Assembly: GCF_011393025.1 (NCBI RefSeq)
Contig: NZ_JAAOEO010000008.1
Location: 124,001-188,000 of the forward strand
DNA from: Neobacillus terrae
GTDB lineage: Bacteria > Bacillota > Bacilli > Bacillales > Cytobacillaceae
Length of the DNA stretch: 64,000 bases
Reading direction: 5' to 3'
The notes under the pieces were generated by a model, which worked only from the letters and a program-made list of their open reading frames with translations, was not told the DNA's origin and made no database searches. The first letter of the stretch is position 1. Every line of letters starts with the position of its first letter. Below are positions 7,544 through 19,959 of the stretch, in pieces. The translations under genes were made by a program, and so were the position numbers.

Positions 7544-8449
7544 ATGACAAGTCAGTGGATTTTTCTTGGCGGTACATTCGTCAGGAAAGAAGATGCGGTA
7601 GTATCGGTGTATGATCACGGTTTTTTGTATGGAGATGGGGTGTTTGAAGGTATTCGGGTTTACAGCGGAAATGTTTTCAGGCTTGACGCCCATATTAAAC
7701 GGCTGTATGAATCCGCCCAGTCCATCAGGCTCCAGATTCCCTACACGAAAGAGGAAATGAGCCAAATTATCGTCGATACTGTCACAAAAAACAACCTCCA
7801 GAGTGCCTACATCCGTGTCGTGGTTTCAAGAGGAGCCGGAAACCTAGGACTTGATCCTTCTTCCTGTTCTCAGCCTCGTGTAATTGTTATTGCTGAGGAA
7901 CTGGCTCTTTATCCAAAAGAATTTTATGAACGCGGGCTAAAAATTGCTTCAGTGGCAACAAGGCGGAATCGCCCCGATGTTCTTAGCCCACAGGTAAAAT
8001 CCCTAAACTATTTAAATAATATCCTCGTAAAAATGGAAGCCAACCAGGCTGGCGTGGATGAAGCTTTAATGCTGAACGATCAGGGCTATGTTACTGAAGG
8101 CTCTGCTGATAATATTTTCATTGTTAAAAACGGAGTAATCTTTACTCCTCCTGTATATCTTGGAGCCTTGGAAGGCATTACCCGCAATGCCATTATCGAT
8201 ATTGCGCGTGATAAAGGCTACGAATTAAGGGAATCGCCATTTACACGCCATGATGTCTATGTAGCAGATGAGGTTTTCTTAACTGGTACCGCAGTAGAGG
8301 TTATCGCGGTTATCGAAGCAGATGGACGAAAAATCAACGACGGCCTGCCAGGCCCAATAACAAATCATCTTTTAGAGGAATTCAGAAAGGCTGTTGTTAC
8401 AGATGGAGTATCTTGTTACCCTCCAAAAACACAGGCCGTTTACAGTTAG
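7544..8449 (+). CDS. ilvE: Branched-chain amino acid aminotransferase
   Basis: The 301-residue class IV aminotransferase shows VSVYDHGFLYGDGVFEGIRV near the start, the PLP-lysine region SPQVKSLNYLNNILVKMEA (about residues 149-167), EALMLNDQGYVTEGSADNIF, and TGTAVEVIAV. It moves the amino group from glutamate to the keto acids of valine, isoleucine and leucine, the last step for all three. Length is normal. It opens the biosynthetic cluster; ilvD begins 9 bp after its stop. No T-box is seen upstream, but a cre site and possible CodY site are in the leader. A D-amino-acid transaminase is less likely given the context. Confidence 0.93.
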   Translation: MTSQWIFLGGTFVRKEDAVVSVYDHGFLYGDGVFEGIRVYSGNVFRLDAHIKRLYESAQSIRLQIPYTKEEMSQIIVDTVTKNNLQSAYIRVVVSRGAGNLGLDPSSCSQPRVIVIAEELALYPKEFYERGLKIASVATRRNRPDVLSPQVKSLNYLNNILVKMEANQAGVDEALMLNDQGYVTEGSADNIFIVKNGVIFTPPVYLGALEGITRNAIIDIARDKGYELRESPFTRHDVYVADEVFLTGTAVEVIAVIEADGRKINDGLPGPITNHLLEEFRKAVVTDGVSCYPPKTQAVYS

Positions 8450-8458
8450 GAGGACCTT

Positions 8459-10126
8459 ATGAGAAGTGACATGATTAAAAAAGGCATGGACCGTGCACCG
8501 CACCGAAGCCTTTTATACGCAACTGGAGTAAAAGTTAGTGATCTCGAAAAGCCTTTTATTGGAGTATGCAATTCATACATTGATATTATTCCAGGCCACC
8601 GCCATCTTAATCAATTCGGAGAAATAGTAAAAGAAGCTATTCGCGAAGCTGGCGGTATCCCATTTGAGTTTAATACGATCGGAGTGGATGACGGAATTGC
8701 AATGGGCCATATCGGCATGCGCTATTCCCTTCCAAGCCGAGAGATTATTGCTGACAGTGCTGAAACAGTTATTAATGCCCATTGGTTTGATGGGGTCTTT
8801 TATATTCCAAACTGTGATAAAATCACGCCTGGAATGCTGATGGCAGCTGCCCGCACCAATGTTCCTTCAGTCTTCGTTTCCGGAGGACCTATGGAAGCCG
8901 GCATGTCTCCATCAGGAAAGCCCCTCTCCCTTGTATCTGTTTTTGAGGGGGTGGGTGCCTATAACAAGGGGTCCATTTCCGAAAAGGAACTGCTTGAACT
9001 TGAAACTCATGCTTGCCCAACTTGCGGATCCTGTTCAGGAATGTTTACTGCAAATTCAATGAACTGCCTGATGGAGGTCCTTGGCCTGACAGTTCCAGGC
9101 AACGGAACCATTGTTGCCACCTCCGAAGAAAGACATGAACTTATCCGGCAGGCAGCAAGGCATTTGATGGAATTAGTCAAAAAAGATATCAAGCCTCGGG
9201 ATATCTTAACAAAAGAAGCTTTTGATAATGCATTTGCACTTGATATGGCTATGGGAGGATCAACAAATACCGTCCTTCATACCTTAGCCATCGCCCATGA
9301 GGCTGGTATTGAATATGACCTTAAGGAAATCAACCGCATTGCTGAAAGAGTTCCTTATTTATCAAAAATAAGCCCGGCTTCCGATTATTCCATGCAGGAT
9401 GTTCATGAAGCTGGCGGAGTCAGTGCCATTATCAATGAGCTTTGCCAGATTGACGGCCTGATAAATAAAGATTGCTTAACTATTACAGGAAAAACCATCG
9501 CGGAAAGCGTAAGCGAAGCAAAAATTACAAATGAAAAGGTTATTCGTACTAAAGAGAATCCATACAGCCCTGTTGGCGGCCTTTCCATCCTCTTTGGAAA
9601 TCTCGCTCCCGATGGCGGCGTCATTAAAGTTGGTGCAGTTGACCCTTCCATTAAAACCTTCCTAGGCGAAGCTATTGTTTTTGAATCCCAGGAAGAAGCT
9701 CAGGCTGGAATCGACAACGGCCTTGTAGAATCGGGACATGTGGTAGTTATCCGCTACGAAGGACCAAAAGGCGGTCCGGGAATGCCCGAAATGCTCGCCC
9801 CTACCTCTGCCATAGCTGGACGGGGTCTCGATAAAGAGGTTGCCCTCATTACCGATGGAAGATTTTCAGGAGCAAGCCGCGGAATTTCAGTCGGCCATAT
9901 CTCACCAGAAGCGGCTGAAGGCGGCCCTATTGCCTTCGTTGAAAATGGTGACCCAATCATGATCGATCTCCAAACCAGAAGCATTGACCTTCTGGTTGAA
10001 GAAGAAGTTTTGGCCAAGAGACGTGCAGCCTGGAAAAAGCCTGAACCAAAAATCAAATCTGGCTATCTTGCAAAATATGCAAAGCTTGTAACATCCGCTA
10101 ACACAGGCGGAGTGATGAAAATATAA
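8459..10126 (+). CDS. ilvD: Dihydroxy-acid dehydratase
   Basis: The 555-residue protein carries the iron-sulfur cysteines in [15 protein letters not shown] and [20 protein letters not shown], and the late [15 protein letters not shown] and [16 protein letters not shown] blocks of the IlvD/Edd family. It dehydrates dihydroxy-isovalerate and dihydroxy-methylvalerate to the keto acids that IlvE uses. GAPHR-like gluconate dehydratases are relatives, but neighbours fix the role. AGGAGG stands 6 nt before the ATG. The T-box leader for ilvB begins right after its stop, so ilvE-ilvD may form a unit separable from ilvB-ilvA. Confidence 0.96.
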   Translation: MRSDMIKKGMDRAPHRSLLYATGVKVSDLEKPFIGVCNSYIDIIPGHRHLNQFGEIVKEAIREAGGIPFEFNTIGVDDGIAMGHIGMRYSLPSREIIADSAETVINAHWFDGVFYIPNCDKITPGMLMAAARTNVPSVFVSGGPMEAGMSPSGKPLSLVSVFEGVGAYNKGSISEKELLELETHACPTCGSCSGMFTANSMNCLMEVLGLTVPGNGTIVATSEERHELIRQAARHLMELVKKDIKPRDILTKEAFDNAFALDMAMGGSTNTVLHTLAIAHEAGIEYDLKEINRIAERVPYLSKISPASDYSMQDVHEAGGVSAIINELCQIDGLINKDCLTITGKTIAESVSEAKITNEKVIRTKENPYSPVGGLSILFGNLAPDGGVIKVGAVDPSIKTFLGEAIVFESQEEAQAGIDNGLVESGHVVVIRYEGPKGGPGMPEMLAPTSAIAGRGLDKEVALITDGRFSGASRGISVGHISPEAAEGGPIAFVENGDPIMIDLQTRSIDLLVEEEVLAKRRAAWKKPEPKIKSGYLAKYAKLVTSANTGGVMKI

Positions 10127-10132
10127 CTTTTG

Positions 10133-10452
10133 AAATCGATGACGGGAATAAAGGAATAACAATAAGTATTTTCAGAGAGCCGGGGTTGCTGGAAGCCCGA
10201 CAATACTTCTTATTCTGACATCATCCCTGAGTGCTGAGCTGAACGGTCAACCAATTAGGCTGAGCCGGGTATTTTTAAAATACCCGTTACCAAAAAGAAG
10301 CGGCGCTTTATTTCATGCCGCTTCATAAGGCAGCATTTGCAAAAATGCTGTGAAATCGGGTGGTACCGTGGAAAGCAAAGGCCTTTTCTCCCCGTTTAAG
10401 CTGTATATCCTTTATATGCAGTTTATTCGGACAGGAATAGGCCTTTTTTCTA
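10133..10452 (+). ncRNA. T-box riboswitch leader upstream of ilvB
   Basis: The hallmark T-box sequence GGTGGTACCG is at 10359-10368. Upstream are a Stem I with the GAGAG and CCGGGGTTGCTGGAAGCCCG elements (about 10175-10200) and a stem III hairpin, GAAGCGGC/GCCGCTTC. Downstream GGCCTTTTCTCC pairs with GGAATAGGCC followed by T6, an intrinsic terminator (10378-10450). Uncharged tRNA pairing with the T-box prevents termination. The likely specifier codon is ATC (10220-10222), Ile, judged from its place opposite the Stem I 5' side; Leu cannot be ruled out. It sits inside the cluster, between ilvD and ilvB. Confidence 0.9.
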
Positions 10453-10549
10453 TGGATAATTAGACTCAGAAAATGCAGAAAATTCAAATGTTTACCACGG
10501 CAAATGCCGATTTTAAATTACTTATTTTATACCAAGGAGGGATTACTAC

Positions 10550-12274
10550 GTGAATGTTGAAGCAGCGCTGGCCATACAAACCAGCACAGCCCCCAAAACG
10601 GGAGCAGATCTTCTCATCAAATCACTTATTGAAGAGGGAGTTGAATTGTTGTTCGGGTATCCGGGAGGAGCCGTACTTCCAATCTATGACGCGATATACC
10701 GGGCAAGGGATGAAATTAAACACATCCTCTTCCGCCATGAACAGGGCTCTATCCATGCAGCAGAAGGTTATGCCCGGATTACAGGAAAACCCGGAGTAGT
10801 CATTGCGACATCCGGACCCGGAGCAACCAATCTGGTGACAGGAATTGCTGATGCCATGATGGATTCCCTTCCATTGGTTATTTTCACTGGACAGGTGGCC
10901 ACGAGTGTTATCGGAACAGATGCTTTCCAAGAATCAGACATTATGGCCATCACCACTCCTATTACCAAACATAATTATCAAGTTCGGTCAGCCGGAGACT
11001 TACCCCGGATTGTTAAGGAAGCCTTTCATATCGCTTCCACCGGCCGTCCGGGTCCAGTAGTGATCGACATTCCAAAGGATATTTCAGCGGGTGAAATCGA
11101 TGACAGTGATTTAAAGTCAGACTTTTTTCTGCCTGGCTATCAGCCGACAACAAAGCCAAATCCGCTTCAAATCAAGAAGCTGGCGGAGGCACTGTCAAAA
11201 TCAAGAAAACCGGTTTTACTAGCAGGCGCTGGTGTTCTTCATGCCAAAGCCTCTGAAGAGCTTAGGAATTTTGCTGAAAAACATTCCCTGCCAGTTGTTA
11301 CTACCCTTTTAGGCCTTGGAAGCTTCCCTGCTGAAAGCCCTCTTTCCCTTGGGATGGGCGGAATGCATGGGACCTATACAGCAAATATGGCACTTTATGA
11401 GTGCGATTTACTCATCAATATTGGAGCTAGATTCGATGACCGCCTGACAGGTAATCTTAAACACTTTGCTCCTAATGCTAAGGTTGCACACATCGATATT
11501 GACCCTGCAGAAATAGGAAAAGTCGTAATCACACATATTCCTATTGTTTCAGATGCAAAAGAAGCACTCTGCGAACTGTCATCTCAATCAGTTGAACCGC
11601 TTGTCCACCACGAATGGATGGAAAAGCTCGAGCAGAACAAATTGCAGTTCCCTCTTTGGTACAAAAATAACGATTCCGATATGTGTCCGCAGTGGCTCAT
11701 GCGGGCCATTCATCAAGCCACAAACGGGGACGCAGTCATTACAACAGATGTAGGGCAGCATCAAATGTGGGCAGCACAATACTATCAATTTTCAGAGCCT
11801 CACCGCTGGGTGACCTCAGGTGGGCTTGGCACGATGGGGTTCGGTTTTCCTGCAGCAATAGGCGCTCAAATTGCCTCACCTGAAAGCAAAGTTATCGCAA
11901 TCGTTGGGGACGCAGGCTTTCAGATGACTTTGCAGGAATTATCCGTGGTTCATGAGCTGAAATTGCCTATTAAAATCATCATTGTGAACAATGGAGCTCT
12001 GGGAATGGTTAGGCAATGGCAGGAAACATTCTATGAAAATCGTTATTCCCATTCCGTTTTGCAATCCCAGCCTGATTTTTCAATGCTTGCCGAAAGCTAT
12101 CAAGTTCGCGGCATTAAGGTAACCTCGCAGGAAGAACTTCTTTCTGTTTTACCTGATGTCATGGCATACGATGGACCAGTTTTGATGGACTGCCGCGTTC
12201 TCCAGCAGGAAAACGTCTATCCAATGATTGCCCCCGGAAAAGGGCTTCACGAAATGATCGGGGTGAAAGAATGA
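10550..12274 (+). CDS. ilvB: Acetolactate synthase large (catalytic) subunit
   Basis: This 574-residue ThDP enzyme has the three expected domains: the N-terminal Pyr domain ([15 protein letters not shown] and the active-site Glu in [19 protein letters not shown]), a central FAD-linked domain, and the PP domain with [15 protein letters not shown] and [13 protein letters not shown]. It condenses pyruvate with pyruvate or 2-ketobutyrate. The start is GTG at 10550, with AAGGAGG about 9 nt before. It overlaps ilvN by four bases (ATGA), implying coupled [11 protein letters not shown] of the two subunits. The T-box leader lies directly upstream. Confidence 0.96.
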   Translation: MNVEAALAIQTSTAPKTGADLLIKSLIEEGVELLFGYPGGAVLPIYDAIYRARDEIKHILFRHEQGSIHAAEGYARITGKPGVVIATSGPGATNLVTGIADAMMDSLPLVIFTGQVATSVIGTDAFQESDIMAITTPITKHNYQVRSAGDLPRIVKEAFHIASTGRPGPVVIDIPKDISAGEIDDSDLKSDFFLPGYQPTTKPNPLQIKKLAEALSKSRKPVLLAGAGVLHAKASEELRNFAEKHSLPVVTTLLGLGSFPAESPLSLGMGGMHGTYTANMALYECDLLINIGARFDDRLTGNLKHFAPNAKVAHIDIDPAEIGKVVITHIPIVSDAKEALCELSSQSVEPLVHHEWMEKLEQNKLQFPLWYKNNDSDMCPQWLMRAIHQATNGDAVITTDVGQHQMWAAQYYQFSEPHRWVTSGGLGTMGFGFPAAIGAQIASPESKVIAIVGDAGFQMTLQELSVVHELKLPIKIIIVNNGALGMVRQWQETFYENRYSHSVLQSQPDFSMLAESYQVRGIKVTSQEELLSVLPDVMAYDGPVLMDCRVLQQENVYPMIAPGKGLHEMIGVKE

Positions 12275-12792
12275 GAAGAATTATAACCGCAACTGTCCAA
12301 AACCGAAGCGGTGTCCTTAATCGCGTAACAGGGCTCCTGCAAAGACGGCAGTTTAATATTGAAAGCATTTCTGTCGGCCCCACTGAAACAGAGGGCATCT
12401 CAAAAATGACACTAGTTGTTGATGTGGAAGACAGCCAGAAGCTGGAGCAGGTTACAAAACAGCTAAACAAGCAGATTGATGTTTTAAAAGTTTCCGATAT
12501 AACCGACAAAGCTATTGTTGCCAGAGAATTGGCCCTAATCAAGGTAGCCGGCGGCGGACAGCTTAGAAGCGAAATAAAAGGAATAATCGAACCTTTTCGG
12601 GCATCCATTATTGACGTTAGCAAAGACAGTCTTGCTATTCAGGTAACCGGAAAGCCGGAAAAAATAGAAGCTCTGATTGAACTGCTTCGCCCATATGGAA
12701 TTAAAGAGCTTTCCAGAACAGGTTTGACAGCCTTTTTACGGGGACAGCAGCCTCAGGTAACTGAAATGAATTCCTACTCTCTATTAAAATAA
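12271..12792 (+). CDS. ilvN: Acetolactate synthase small (regulatory) subunit
   Basis: The 173-residue protein starts [20 protein letters not shown], an ACT domain, followed by [15 protein letters not shown] and a second C-terminal domain with LIKVAGGG and [12 protein letters not shown]. It binds the IlvB catalytic subunit and gives feedback control by valine. It is of full length. The start overlaps the ilvB stop by four bases, and ilvC starts 24 bp later behind a GAAGGGATG site. The alternative symbol ilvH is used in Bacillus. Confidence 0.94.
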   Translation: MRRIITATVQNRSGVLNRVTGLLQRRQFNIESISVGPTETEGISKMTLVVDVEDSQKLEQVTKQLNKQIDVLKVSDITDKAIVARELALIKVAGGGQLRSEIKGIIEPFRASIIDVSKDSLAIQVTGKPEKIEALIELLRPYGIKELSRTGLTAFLRGQQPQVTEMNSYSLLK

Positions 12793-12813
12793 AAACTTTC
12801 GAAGGGATGATAA

Positions 12814-15379
<2,566 letters not shown>

Positions 15380-15397
15380 CCTAGGAGGCCAACCAGA

Positions 15398-16504
15398 ATG
15401 AAAAAACAAATTGTACTGCTGCCCGGTGATGGGATCGGAACCGAAGTTATCCACTCTGCTAAGGAAGTTTTAAAGGTAATTGCTGAAGAATTCAATCATA
15501 CCTTTGAGTTTGAAACCCACGATATAGGCGGATCAGCAGTTGATTTGCATGGCACCCCCCTTCCTCAGGCAACTGTTGATGCCTGTAAAAAAGCTGATGC
15601 AGTTTTATTGGGTGCTGTCGGCGGGCCAAAATGGGATCAGCTTCCTTCTCATCTAAGGCCTGAACGTGGTTTGCTTGGCATCAGAAAAGAACTAGACCTA
15701 TTTGCAAATCTAAGGCCAGTAAAAAGCTTTAAAAATTTGCTTCACGCCTCTCCCCTTAAGGAATCTGTTGTAAGCGGAAGCGATCTTCTCATTGTTCGCG
15801 AGCTCACTGGAGGCCTATATTTTGGAACTCCGAGTGAACGCGTGAATGGCGGCGAAGCTGTTGTAGATACTCTGGCTTATACCCGAAAAGAGATTGAAAG
15901 AATTGTAGATAAGGGCTTTCAGGCTGCACAGACCCGGCGCGGTCACCTCACCTCTGTTGATAAGGCTAATGTTCTTGAATCCAGCAAAATGTGGCGCGAG
16001 GTAGTTGAAGAGAAAAAAGCGCAGTATCCTGATGTTAAAGTAGAGCATGTTCTGGTAGATGCTGCGGCTATGAAACTGATTACTAATCCATCTCAATTTG
16101 ATGTAATTGTCACCGAGAATCTGTTTGGCGATATTTTAAGTGATGAAGCATCTGTTCTAACTGGTTCACTGGGCATGCTCCCTTCAGCCAGCCTTCGTGA
16201 GGATGGAGTCGGACTTTATGAGCCGGTTCACGGTTCTGCACCGGACATCGCCGGAAAAGGCATTGCCAACCCAGTTGCGATGATTTTATCGACTGCACTG
16301 ATGCTGAGATATTCATTCCAGATGGAAAAAGAAGCATCGCTAATCGAAGAAGCTGTGCAGGCAGTACTGGATTCCGGATACCAGACAGCTGACCTTCAGA
16401 TTCCGAATGGGCGCAAAGTTGGAACGGTTGAAATGACTCACAGAATCATTGATTACATTGTTACTCAAAATGCATCTAAATGCATCATGGGATGTTACGC
16501 ATAA
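15398..16504 (+). CDS. leuB: 3-Isopropylmalate dehydrogenase
   Basis: The 368-residue protein has LPGDGIGTEVIHSA at the start, GPKWDQLPSHLRPERGLL, the substrate site RELTGGLYFG, DAAAMKLITNP, NLFGDILSDEASVLTGSLGMLPSASL, and the NAD-site EPVHGSAPDIAGKGIANPVA. It oxidises and decarboxylates 3-isopropylmalate to ketoisocaproate. AGGAGG precedes the ATG. The last residues (NASKCIMGCYA) look like an added tail relative to the usual ending, and a repeat element begins immediately after the stop, so the 3' end may have been remodelled (inference). Confidence 0.95.
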   Translation: MKKQIVLLPGDGIGTEVIHSAKEVLKVIAEEFNHTFEFETHDIGGSAVDLHGTPLPQATVDACKKADAVLLGAVGGPKWDQLPSHLRPERGLLGIRKELDLFANLRPVKSFKNLLHASPLKESVVSGSDLLIVRELTGGLYFGTPSERVNGGEAVVDTLAYTRKEIERIVDKGFQAAQTRRGHLTSVDKANVLESSKMWREVVEEKKAQYPDVKVEHVLVDAAAMKLITNPSQFDVIVTENLFGDILSDEASVLTGSLGMLPSASLREDGVGLYEPVHGSAPDIAGKGIANPVAMILSTALMLRYSFQMEKEASLIEEAVQAVLDSGYQTADLQIPNGRKVGTVEMTHRIIDYIVTQNASKCIMGCYA

Positions 16505-16575
16505 GAAAAGCGAAAGCGCCCGTTTAGCCTCCCCTCTTGGGATGAGACAATTTCCAAGGGGGCTGCAGGCTAACT
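16505..16575 (+). repeat. Repeat remnant and strong hairpin between leuB and leuC
   Basis: AAAAGCGAAAGCGCCCGTTTAG begins right at the leuB stop and resembles the GGCGCAAGCGCC-type elements after the DoxX and MATE genes. It is followed by a long imperfect hairpin: TTAGCC / GGCTAA at the ends and CCCCTCTTGG / CCAAGGGGG inside. No T-run follows, so it is more likely an RNA-processing or stability element than a terminator within the operon. Confidence 0.55.
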
Positions 16576-16603
16576 ATTCATTTTAATAATTGGGGGGATA
16601 CGA

Positions 16604-18025
16604 ATGCAAAAGCCAAAAAATATTATCGAAAAAATCTGGGAGAAGCATGTTGTCCATCGTGAGGATGGCAAACCGGATTTACTATACATCGATCTGCATC
16701 TTGTCCATGAAGTTACTTCTCCCCAGGCCTTTGAAGGATTGCGTATGAACAGCCGTAAGGTACGGCGTCCTGATCTTACTTTTGCCACCATGGATCATAA
16801 TGTTCCTACCAGGGAGCGCCATATTATTAAAGATTTAATTTCTAAAACACAGATGGATACTCTTAAACAAAACTGTTCCGACTTCGGTATTACGCTTGCA
16901 GATATCGATCATCCCGAAAATGGAATCGTTCATGTCATAGGTCCTGAACTGGGACTAACACAGCCTGGCAAAACCATCGTTTGCGGTGACAGCCATACTT
17001 CTACCCATGGCGCATTTGGTGCGCTTGCTTTTGGAATTGGAACAAGTGAGGTAGAACACGTACTTGCTACGCAGACCCTCTGGCAGGCACGCCCTAAAAC
17101 GCTTAATGTAAAAGTAAACGGCCAGCTTGGCAAGGGAGTTGCCGCAAAGGATTTGATCCTCGCCATTATTGGAAAATACGGTGTCCGCTTTGGAACTGGT
17201 TTTGTTATTGAATTTACCGGCGAAGCAATCAGGGGCCTTTCAATGGAAGAACGCATGACGGTTTGTAATATGTCCATTGAGGCTGGGGCTCGGGCTGGTT
17301 TGATTACACCTGATGAAACCACAATTGAGTACTTAAGAGGCAGAAGATTTGTCCCTCAGGGAGAGGAATTTGAAAAAGCAGCTGATAGCTGGCGAGCTCT
17401 GGCATCTGATCAGGGCGCTTCTTATGATGCTGTCATCGAAATTGAGGCTGAAGAAATTGCTCCACAGGTTACCTGGGGTACAAACCCTGGAATGTGCCTT
17501 CCAGTTACCTCCTTTGTTCCTAATCCCGAATCTGCTGCAAAAGAAAGCGAAAAAGATGAAATTCGGCGTGCTCTTGAATATATGGGTCTTGAAGCTGGCC
17601 AGCCTATTTCAAGCATTGAAATCGACCATGTATTTATCGGTTCCTGTACGAACTCGAGAATTAGCGATCTTCGGAACGCAGCTGAAGTAATTCAGGGCAG
17701 AAAGGTACATCCCGGAGTCCGGGCACTAGTCGTTCCCGGTTCCGCAAGTGTTAAAGCTGAGGCTGAAAAAGAAGGATTGGATGTTATTTTTAAAGAAGCT
17801 GGCTTTGAATGGCGTGACGCGGGATGCAGTATGTGCCTGGCTATGAATGATGATTTTGTTCCTCCGGGCGGCCGATGCGCATCAACCTCCAATCGTAACT
17901 TTGAAGGACGTCAGGGTAACGGGGCGCGTACCCACCTGGTAAGTCCGGAAATGGCAGCCGCAGCTGCAATTGAAGGACGTTTTACTGATGTTCGCCAATT
18001 TTCTCAGGCAGTACTCAATTCATAG
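16604..18025 (+). CDS. leuC: 3-Isopropylmalate dehydratase large subunit
   Basis: This aconitase-family protein of 473 residues shows [20 protein letters not shown], the iron-sulfur ligands in [13 protein letters not shown] and GCSMCLAMN, and the closing [11 protein letters not shown]. With LeuD it isomerises 2-isopropylmalate to 3-isopropylmalate. GGGGGG lies before the ATG. leuD begins 13 bp after its stop. The unusually long leuB-leuC gap (99 bp) holds the hairpin described separately. Confidence 0.96.
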   Translation: MQKPKNIIEKIWEKHVVHREDGKPDLLYIDLHLVHEVTSPQAFEGLRMNSRKVRRPDLTFATMDHNVPTRERHIIKDLISKTQMDTLKQNCSDFGITLADIDHPENGIVHVIGPELGLTQPGKTIVCGDSHTSTHGAFGALAFGIGTSEVEHVLATQTLWQARPKTLNVKVNGQLGKGVAAKDLILAIIGKYGVRFGTGFVIEFTGEAIRGLSMEERMTVCNMSIEAGARAGLITPDETTIEYLRGRRFVPQGEEFEKAADSWRALASDQGASYDAVIEIEAEEIAPQVTWGTNPGMCLPVTSFVPNPESAAKESEKDEIRRALEYMGLEAGQPISSIEIDHVFIGSCTNSRISDLRNAAEVIQGRKVHPGVRALVVPGSASVKAEAEKEGLDVIFKEAGFEWRDAGCSMCLAMNDDFVPPGGRCASTSNRNFEGRQGNGARTHLVSPEMAAAAAIEGRFTDVRQFSQAVLNS

Positions 18026-18038
18026 GAGGCTATAAAAT

Positions 18039-18623
18039 ATGCAACCCATTCGAATTCATAAGGGCCTCGTCTATCCATTGAACCGGGCCAATATAGATAC
18101 TGACCAAATTATACCCAAGCAATTTTTAAAAAGAATTGAACGCCAGGGCTTCGGGCAATTTCTCTTTTACCATTGGCGCTTTAAGGATGATGGAAGCCTT
18201 CGCGAAGATTTCAATTTGAACGACCCGAAATTTAAGGGTGCCTCCATCCTTGTAGCAGGAGAAAACTTCGGCTGCGGCTCATCCCGTGAACATGCTCCAT
18301 GGGCCTTGCAGGATTATGGCTTTAACATTGTTATTGCCCCAAGCTTCGCGGATATTTTTAAAAACAACTGTGTTAAAAATGGAATACTATCTGTCCAGCT
18401 TACAGATGAGCAGGTACAAGAAATCGTTAATCGTGCCGAACAGGATTCATACCAGCTTACTGTTAATCTTGAAGAACAGCGGATTTATGATAATCAGGGG
18501 TTTGAGGCATCGTTTGATATTTCCCCTTATTCAAAGGAAATGCTCTTGAATGGCTGGGATGATATTGCCATCACCTTAAACATTGAAGATAAAATCAGGG
18601 AATTTGAAACTGCACAACACTAG
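18039..18623 (+). CDS. leuD: 3-Isopropylmalate dehydratase small subunit
   Basis: The 194-residue swivel-domain subunit has NRANIDTDQIIPKQFLKRI, the active-site loop GENFGCGSSREHAPWAL, and SFADIFKNNCVKNGIL. It forms the heterodimer with LeuC. AGGAGG stands before the ATG. Its stop codon (TAG at 18621) is part of the AGGAG site that serves the following threonine deaminase gene. Confidence 0.96.
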   Translation: MQPIRIHKGLVYPLNRANIDTDQIIPKQFLKRIERQGFGQFLFYHWRFKDDGSLREDFNLNDPKFKGASILVAGENFGCGSSREHAPWALQDYGFNIVIAPSFADIFKNNCVKNGILSVQLTDEQVQEIVNRAEQDSYQLTVNLEEQRIYDNQGFEASFDISPYSKEMLLNGWDDIAITLNIEDKIREFETAQH

Positions 18624-18674
18624 GAGTGTGAACCCATTGGGAATTGCTTAACAGAAGAAAAGGTAAAGGAAGCG

Positions 18675-19628
18675 ATGGAACATCTTTCGTCGGTTGTACA
18701 TCAAACTCCCCTTTCTGTATCAACCTCTGTCAATAAGATGGCAGGGATGAACATATACTTTAAAATGGAAAATCAGCAAAAAACGGGTGCCTTTAAGGTA
18801 AGAGGCGCAAGCTTTAAAATTGCCAACCTTTCTAACGAACAAGTTAAAAATGGTGTTATTACTGCATCTGCAGGCAATCATGCTCAAGGGGTGGCTCTTG
18901 CTGCAGCAAAACGGGGCATCTCAGCAAAAATTTATGTTCCTGAAAAGACACCGGATGCTAAAATTCAGGCAACCAGAAGCTACGGGGCAACCATTGTCCT
19001 AAAGGGTGCCTCCTTTGATGAAGCCTGTGAGGCAGCTCTTGCGGAACAGCAGGAGTCAAAAAGCACCTTTGTTCATCCCTTTGATGATTATGATGTGATG
19101 GCCGGTCAGGGAACCATTGCTATTGAAATGCTTAATCAACAGCCTTTACTAGATACGATCCTCGTACCAGTTGGAGGAGGCGGATTAATTTCAGGCATTG
19201 CGGTAGCGGCAAAAATGGTAAATCCTAAAATTAAGATAATTGGTGTTCAGGCTAAAGGGGCAAACGCATTATACAATCACTTCCATGGATACAAATCAGA
19301 TTCTGTGAAGGGTGTCTCCACCATAGCGGATGGAATTGCTGTAAAGCAGCCAGGCAAACTGACCTTTCCTATTATTAAAGATTTTGTAGATGATATTTTT
19401 ACCGTCTCGGATACCGATATTGCAGCAGCTATGATCTTTATGCTTGAACGAAAAAAAACCTTGATTGAAGGAGCCGGAGCTGCTGCATTTGCAGCGGTTC
19501 TCGCCCATGCCCGTCATCTTCGCTCAGCCCACTGCGGAGTAATTGTCAGCGGGGGAAATATCGATCTTTCCAGAATGCCTCAGATTCAGAGCCTTGCCGG
19601 GCAGAATTTGCTATCATGCCTGGCATAA
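18675..19628 (+). CDS. ilvA: Threonine deaminase, short form without ACT domain
   Basis: This PLP enzyme has the lysine motif KMENQQKTGAFKVRGA, the glycine loop VPVGGGGLISGIA, and GANALYNHF and SGGNIDLS. It turns threonine into 2-ketobutyrate, the entry to isoleucine. It has 317 residues from ATG 18675 and no C-terminal regulatory ACT-like domain, so it resembles TdcB-type enzymes and may escape isoleucine feedback. The frame reads LTEEKVKEAMEH before the ATG, and AGGAG lies 9 nt before an in-frame ATT at 18636, suggesting an unusual ATT start and 330 residues. It ends the ilv-leu cluster; operon position favours a biosynthetic role. Confidence 0.9.
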   Translation: MEHLSSVVHQTPLSVSTSVNKMAGMNIYFKMENQQKTGAFKVRGASFKIANLSNEQVKNGVITASAGNHAQGVALAAAKRGISAKIYVPEKTPDAKIQATRSYGATIVLKGASFDEACEAALAEQQESKSTFVHPFDDYDVMAGQGTIAIEMLNQQPLLDTILVPVGGGGLISGIAVAAKMVNPKIKIIGVQAKGANALYNHFHGYKSDSVKGVSTIADGIAVKQPGKLTFPIIKDFVDDIFTVSDTDIAAAMIFMLERKKTLIEGAGAAAFAAVLAHARHLRSAHCGVIVSGGNIDLSRMPQIQSLAGQNLLSCLA

Positions 19629-19667
19629 AAAGTTTTGTATTTTAAGCTTTTGACGGATTCCCTAGTT

Positions 19668-19703
19668 TTTCTTATGCGGATATAAATTCTGATCAGCTAA
19701 AAA
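19668..19703. repeat. Copy C of the terminator-associated repeat
   Basis: TTTTTCTTATGCGGATATAA then ATTCTGATCAGCTAAAA stands directly before a GC-rich hairpin. It matches the copies at 904-940 and 63650-63688 over GATATARATTCTGATCAG and shares TTTTTCTTATGC with the one at 33318-33360. Confidence 0.55.
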
Positions 19704-19740
19704 ATAGAGCCCGGGGAGAATCCCGGGCTCTTGTAGTATT
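19704..19740. terminator. Strong hairpin after ilvA
   Basis: GAGCCCGGG and CCCGGGCTC form a perfect 9-bp stem with a 6-nt loop (19707-19730). On the plus strand the T tract is weak (TTGTAGTATT); on the minus strand it is better (TATTTTTTAG). It can end ilv-leu transcription and also stop read-through from the helicase side. Confidence 0.65.
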
Positions 19741-19754
19741 GTTAGAGGGTCTTT

Positions 19755-19875
19755 CTACAAAAAAAGAGTACCTGTTCTACAAAATTGAGTTTACTTTCTG
19801 CAAAAGTTAAGTTCTTTTCTACAAAATCGCGGTCACTATCTACAAAAATTTAGTTCCTTTCTACAAATCCGACCT
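19755..19875. repeat. Intergenic array with CTACAAAA core and 21-bp period
   Basis: Cores CTACAAAA (with small changes) begin at 19755, 19777, 19798, 19819, 19840 and 19861. The steps are 22, 21, 21, 21 and 21 bp. The 13 bp between cores vary freely. The array lies between two terminators that end the convergent ilvA and helicase genes. It is not coding and shows no dyad symmetry. Confidence 0.8.
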
Positions 19876-19921
19876 CTGTTTCATTCAAAGAGGAATTGGT
19901 ACATTCTTTTAAGAAAAGATA

Positions 19922-19955
19922 AAAAAAGGGTGAAATCATGATGATTTCACCCTTC
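19922..19955. terminator. Terminator of the DEAD-box helicase gene
   Basis: GGGTGAAATCA and TGATTTCACCC (19927-19951) make an 11-bp perfect stem with a 3-nt loop. On the minus strand it is followed by seven T residues. It lies just past the helicase stop at 19960. Confidence 0.85.
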
Positions 19956-19959
19956 GCCT

